Shown piece by piece: positions 11,505 to 14,438 of a stretch of 14,438 nt of DNA. The stretch is from the NCBI GenBank assembly GCA_026770585.1, contig MU646498.1:484498-498935 (forward strand), written 5' to 3'. Position numbers and translations under genes: made by a program. Position 1 is the first letter of the stretch. Every line of letters begins with the position of its first letter. This DNA comes from Baffinella frigidus. Lineage: Eukaryota; Cryptophyceae; Cryptomonadales; Baffinellaceae. The notes below the pieces were generated by a model. It was not told the origin of the DNA and made no database searches. It saw only the letters and a list, made by a program, of their open reading frames with translations.

Positions 11505-14438
11505 ATGGGCGGATGCGTTTCCAGTTCATCACAAACGGCCATTGTTGCCCAGCCCGGCGCCGTGCCGCGTCCCACGCAGAACGGCGCCACCACGGGGGAC
11601 GGCGCCAACCGACCTGACCACGCCTCCAGCTCCAAGCAAGCCAACCACGCAGCCCCAGCCACAAACGGGGCTCCCGCGGCGGCTCCCGTGGCGGCGACCG
11701 CCGCCGATGTTCCGCGCCCGGTAGCGGTTGCAGCGCCTCTGCCCGCGGAGCCGGTGCAGCAGCCACCGGCCGCGCCAGCCGAGAACCCGGCGTCAAACGC
11801 AGACGTCCAGGAAGAGAGCGCCGGGCCGTCAGGGAGCGCGGAGGTGGAGGCGGAGGCGCAGCAGGAGGAAGAACCAGCGGACGAGCAGGAGGAAGGGCTC
11901 TCGGTCGTGGCGGCCGGCCCGCCGGCCCTGCAGTTATCCGAAGAAGCAGGGTGAGTGTGCCTGCAACGCTCATCCCACGGGAGCGCCAGTGATAGGCAGA
12001 ACGGGACAACGCTGCTCTCACATCCACCAGCGGTTAGCGCCGGGCATCTTTGCAGTACCTCTGACGTCACCTCCCTGCTTCCCTCCCAGCTCCTCCTCCT
12101 CCACAGCGCGCGCGCTGACGCGTTGTTGGCACGGGGCGCGGCAGGCAGCCGAGCGTTGCGGGCGCCGGCCCGGACGCGGGCCCCGAGGCGCAGACGCCCT
12201 CCATCATTGAGACGCCGTCCAACATCCACCTGCAGGTCAGCACCGCCCTCTCCTGACTCCTGACGCTTCCGCGTGGGCGGCGCGCGGGGGACAGTGCACT
12301 CTGAGCCAGAACATTTCGCCTAAGTCAACTCCCCCTGAAAACCACAGCCTTAAGTCAAATGCCGGCTCCCAGAGCCGGTCCATCTAAACGAAATGGCAAC
12401 TTACTGCCGAGGATCAGGTTTATTGACTTAAGGTAAAAGATCTTGGCTGGCAGTGCAGTGTGTTCTTCTTTATTACTCTCGATACAGGTCGTACAAGGCC
12501 CTTACGCCTAGAGTTGAGTGATCCATACGTCTATGCGCCTTAATGCAAGCCCGCCTCGGTACAGCTCGGCAGACAGTGTGGAGGCGGGGGCTGCGCGTGG
12601 GCCACTTTCATAGGCTAACGGACTAAAAACGGGGTAGTTAAGCCTACGCTATTGACTACGGTAGGCCGTAGGGGCGTAAGGGGCCTCCTACGAAAAACCC
12701 TACGGCCTACCGTAGGTAATACCGTAGGCCTAACTACCCCATTTTTGGTCCATTATCCTATGAACTTCCCCGGTCCGTTTAGTGACCACTAAGTGGACCT
12801 CCTGAGGGGTCGCGAAGTGGACCTCGCAGGTGGCCCACTCCCAGGGGGGCACCAGCGTCTCTACCACCAGCCCTCACGGGGGGACCAAATTGATGATTTT
12901 CGACCTTTTGTGCAAAACACTTTTAAAACTCCCAAAGCCCTGAGAATGGGAGTTTTGAAGGAATTCTTTTGAGTCAGCACCTTGAATTCGAGGGGCTGTC
13001 AAGGTAAAATGGCTTTAAGGTTTTCGATGATTTGGTCTCACCGTGAGGGTTGGTGGTAGGGGGGCGGCGGCCCTGGTTGTTGGTCGTGACGCGCCTGAAG
13101 GTCCTGGTCGGGTGTGATGCGAGAGAGAGCGAGTGAGTGTGAGTAAGGGAGATAGGGAGAGGAGAGAGAGCGAGAGAGAGAGAGAGAGAGAGAGAGAGCG
13201 GAAGGTCCTGCTTGGGTGTGATGCGACGCATGGCCCTGGTTGTTAGATGCGCCCGCCCGCCACATCGCGGTATTAGAGTAGTAGTAAGTTGATCACTTTT
13301 CCAAAGGTTGGGGGGCCTCTCTCGAGGCCTTTTTGAGGGTAATAAAGAAGAGAAGAAGAAGATGCGACGCATGGCCCTGGTTGTGAGCGGTGATGCGACG
13401 CAACACGGATCGTCTCCCTGTAGCTGAATCGAGGGGATGGCGCCTGCCTGCGCGTTACCAGGGCCGTTAAGCCTGCGGCATTGACTACGGTAGGCCGTAG
13501 GGCTCCGAGGCCCGGGTTTCTCTAGGCCCGGGTTTCTCGTAGGCTCCTAGGCCCGGGTTTCCCGTAGGAGCCCTACCATAGTCGAATGTCGAGCTGACAC
13601 CTTGGCGATTTCGTGATGTATTCGCTGGGATGCGCCGGCCGACTTGGGCCTTCCCTTATTCTAAAGATCGGTCCAGCCTACGTTGAATGCAGGCACCCTA
13701 CACCCTACACCCTGCACCCTACACCCTACACCCTACACCATACACCATACACCTTAAGCCCAGGCGGTCCCTCGTCATCGTGGATGCGCCATCTTCAGGG
13801 AGCGTGTTGCCTATTTCTGGGGGTCGCTCCCTCAAGGATGCGCGTGCAGGATGACCAACGCCCGGGCAGCAGCTCCCCTCCGACGCCCCCCCGGAGGAAC
13901 ACTCCTCACGGGCGTTTAGGGTTTAGGGTTTAGGTTCAGGGTTTAGGGCCACGCCCCCCCACGGCTGCGCTCGTCGCCGCCCAAGTGCGTGGGCGGCGCG
14001 CGGGAGACAGTGCCTTGTTGATTTTATTACTCTCGACACAGGTCCTAGCAGGCCCTTACGCCTAGAGTTGAGTGATCGATGAGACCAACCGCCCCCTCTC
14101 CTAGCGAATCAACGCGGGTTGTCTCGCGGGCGCTGAATCTGGGGATGGGTCGTGCAGGATGGCGAGGTAATGGGCGCCCACCTGCCCTCTGACGCCCCCA
14201 TGGGTGAAGACCAACCGCCCCCTCTCAACCCCGAGGAGCCCGAGCCCCCGAACAACCCCGCGGGGCCCCCGGAGGCTCCAGAGGTGGTTCCGGGGGGCGC
14301 CGCGGAGGTAGCGGAGGAGGCGCAGAGCGACGCACCCGTCGAGGGCGGCAACGCCCCTGCGGTTGAGGAGGCCGAGCAGCAGGCCGAGCACAACGCGCCT
14401 GCGGAGGCTGCGGAGGCTGCGGCGCCTGGGGGGGAGGC
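11505..14438 (+). CDS. Acidic Pro/Ala/Glu-rich protein with N-myristoylation motif (3 exons, open at right edge)
   Basis: The start at 11505 gives MGGCVSSS: Gly2 and Ser6 fit the N-myristoylation consensus and Cys4 could be palmitoylated, so membrane anchoring is likely. Exon 1 (11505-11950) is low-complexity, rich in Ala/Pro, and ends in an acidic Glu/Gln run. Its donor, G|GTGAGT, is near consensus. Exon 2 (12145-12235) encodes QPSVAGAGPDAGPEAQTPS, then IIETPSNIHLQ, and ends CAG|GTCAGC. Exon 3 starts at 14158 after GTGCAG with DGEVMGAHLPSDAP and stays open to the window edge, again Pro/Ala/Glu-rich. Phases agree (2, then 0). Other acceptors for intron 1 (12089, 12106) lead to stops in exon 2 or just after the exon 3 join. 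Intron 1 is 194 bp; intron 2 is 1922 bp and full of repeats. No catalytic domain is visible; it may lie beyond the window. Exon 1 is the firmest part. The intron 1 acceptor has a weak pyrimidine tract. Confidence 0.55.
12271..12525 (-). repeat. Intronic repeat unit containing family B copy 4, interrupted by an insertion
   Basis: gcgtgggcggcgcgcggggg acagtgc (12271-12298) and ttcttctttattactctcga tacaggtc ... gagttgagtgat (12463-12522) together match a continuous copy at 13988-14074. The 152 bp at 12299-12450 are extra. Both copies lie in intron 2 of the plus-strand gene. Confidence 0.6.
12299..12450. mobile_element. 152-bp insertion flanked by a 7-bp duplication
   Basis: The heptamer cagtgca lies on both sides (12292-12298 and 12451-12457). 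The paralogous segment at 13988-14074 runs through this site without the insert. Internal inverted motifs cctaagtcaa / ttgacttaagg (12319-12328, 12423-12433) and ccggctcccagagccgg suggest a structured non-autonomous element. Confidence 0.55.
12607..12764. repeat. Fold-back element with cctacggtagg cores
   Basis: Imperfect arms of 40 bp or more: ttcataggctaacggactaa aaacggggtagttaagcc on the left, ggcctaactaccccattttt ggtccattatcctatgaa on the right. The centre has several (c)tacggtaggccgtagg palindromes. Intronic. Confidence 0.7.
12861..13059. mobile_element. Short inverted-repeat element, family C copy 3
   Basis: Ends ctaccaccagccctcacggg and gtgagggttggtggtag with subterminal gaccaaattgatgatttt / ttcgatgatttggtc. 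An internal hairpin aaaactccc / gggagtttt is at about 12926-12956. 199 bp, within intron 2 of the plus-strand gene. Confidence 0.65.
13097..13227. repeat. (GA)n microsatellite between direct repeats
   Basis: gaaggtcctggtcgggtgtg atgcgag (13097-13123) and gaaggtcctgcttgggtgtg atgcgac (13201-13227) border a GA-rich tract. The tract begins at the last bases of the left copy. Part of it, gagtgagtgtgagtaaggga, is diverged. This is the same arrangement as at 9418-9540. Confidence 0.75.
13335..13361 (+). repeat. (AAG)n tail, family B remnant
   Basis: gagggtaataaagaagagaa gaagaag matches the tail of family B (gagagtaataaagaagaag). The body upstream is not conserved. Confidence 0.45.
13476..13591. 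repeat. Fold-back element with three ggcccgggttt units
   Basis: The left arm cggcattgactacggtaggc cgtagggctcc faces ggagccctaccatagtcgaa tgtcg. The loop carries three copies of ggcccgggtttctc (13509-13522, 13525-13538, 13550-13563). It is related to the element at 12607-12764 through attgactacggtaggccgta ggg. Confidence 0.65.
13694..13754 (+). repeat. Heptamer minisatellite (CCCTACA)n
   Basis: About eight tandem units, mostly ccctaca, with ccctgca and ccataca variants at the centre and end. It differs from the telomere heptamer CCCTAAA by one base. Confidence 0.85.
13789..13836. repeat. Small inverted repeat before the possible alternative exon
   Basis: cttcagggagcg and cgctccctcaag pair across a loop of about 20 bases, just upstream of an acceptor-like gtgcag at 13849. 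Confidence 0.4.
13914..13950 (+). repeat. Interstitial telomere-like repeats (TTTAGGG)n
   Basis: gcgtttagggtttagggttt aggttcagggtttaggg, about five units, inside intron 2 of the plus-strand gene. Confidence 0.8.
13973..14074 (-). repeat. Uninterrupted intronic repeat with family B copy 5
   Basis: A small perfect hairpin cgccgccca / tgggcggcg is followed by gcgtgggcggcgcgcgggag acagtgcc, then ttattactctcgacacaggt cctag and gagttgagtgat. It is the continuous counterpart of 12271-12525. A further 18-bp direct repeat (gaccaaccgccccctctc) is at 14082-14099 and inside exon 3 at 14209-14226. Confidence 0.6.

Noticed and set aside
11317-11724. 135-codon plus-strand frame overlapping the start of the acidic-protein gene
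   Set aside because: It overlaps exon 1 in another frame. It lacks a splice-phase partner, whereas the 11505 frame has a clear N-terminal motif and donor.
11371-12229. Minus-strand open frames of 218 and 256 codons
   Set aside because: They are antisense to exon 1 of the acidic protein. Their Ala/Arg/Ser-rich content is the complement of its GC-rich codons.
14101-14393. Two minus-strand open frames near the right edge
   Set aside because: They are antisense to exon 3 of the acidic protein, which is open on the plus strand to the window end and joins in phase to exon 2.

Overview
The window looks like nuclear DNA of a eukaryotic alga with a plastid of red-algal origin. The reasons are: genes split by GT-AG introns; a signal peptide followed directly by an A|F motif, which is the usual bipartite plastid-targeting start in such algae; blocks of the plant/algal telomere heptamer (CCCTAAA); and very many short fold-back repeats. 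A chromerid such as Chromera is my best guess, from general resemblance only; other secondary-plastid algae are not excluded. No rRNA, tRNA, CRISPR array or bacterial operon was seen.

Layout. Bases 1-4060 are essentially gene-free and packed with inverted-repeat elements of several families. Around 4130-4490 there is a GC-rich island with a possible minus-strand exon encoding a signal peptide. From 4780 to 9350 the DNA is again repeats: a nested pair of long inverted repeats (4791-6960), a cluster of about eight copies of one fold-back element (6256-8703), tailed repeats ending in (AAG)n, and CT/GA microsatellites.

Two divergent genes lie on the right. A minus-strand gene starts at 11079. 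It joins a plastid-type presequence to a DnaJ-type cysteine-rich zinc finger through at least three exons (11079 to 9531); its 3' end is not found. A plus-strand gene starts at 11505 and encodes a protein with an N-myristoylation motif and a very acidic, Pro/Ala/Glu-rich body. Its exons 11505-11950, 12145-12235 and 14158 to the window edge join in phase across a 1.9 kb repeat-filled intron. The 425 bp between the two starts probably holds both promoters.

The most informative signals are in the repeats: three copies of one element each bounded by a matching 2-bp duplication, an insertion with an empty-site paralogue in the same intron, two GA/CT microsatellites lying between short direct duplications (one of which copies a splice donor of the zinc-finger gene), and a possible alternative exon whose stop codon is supplied by a telomere-like repeat. 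I found no convincing novel multi-gene system.
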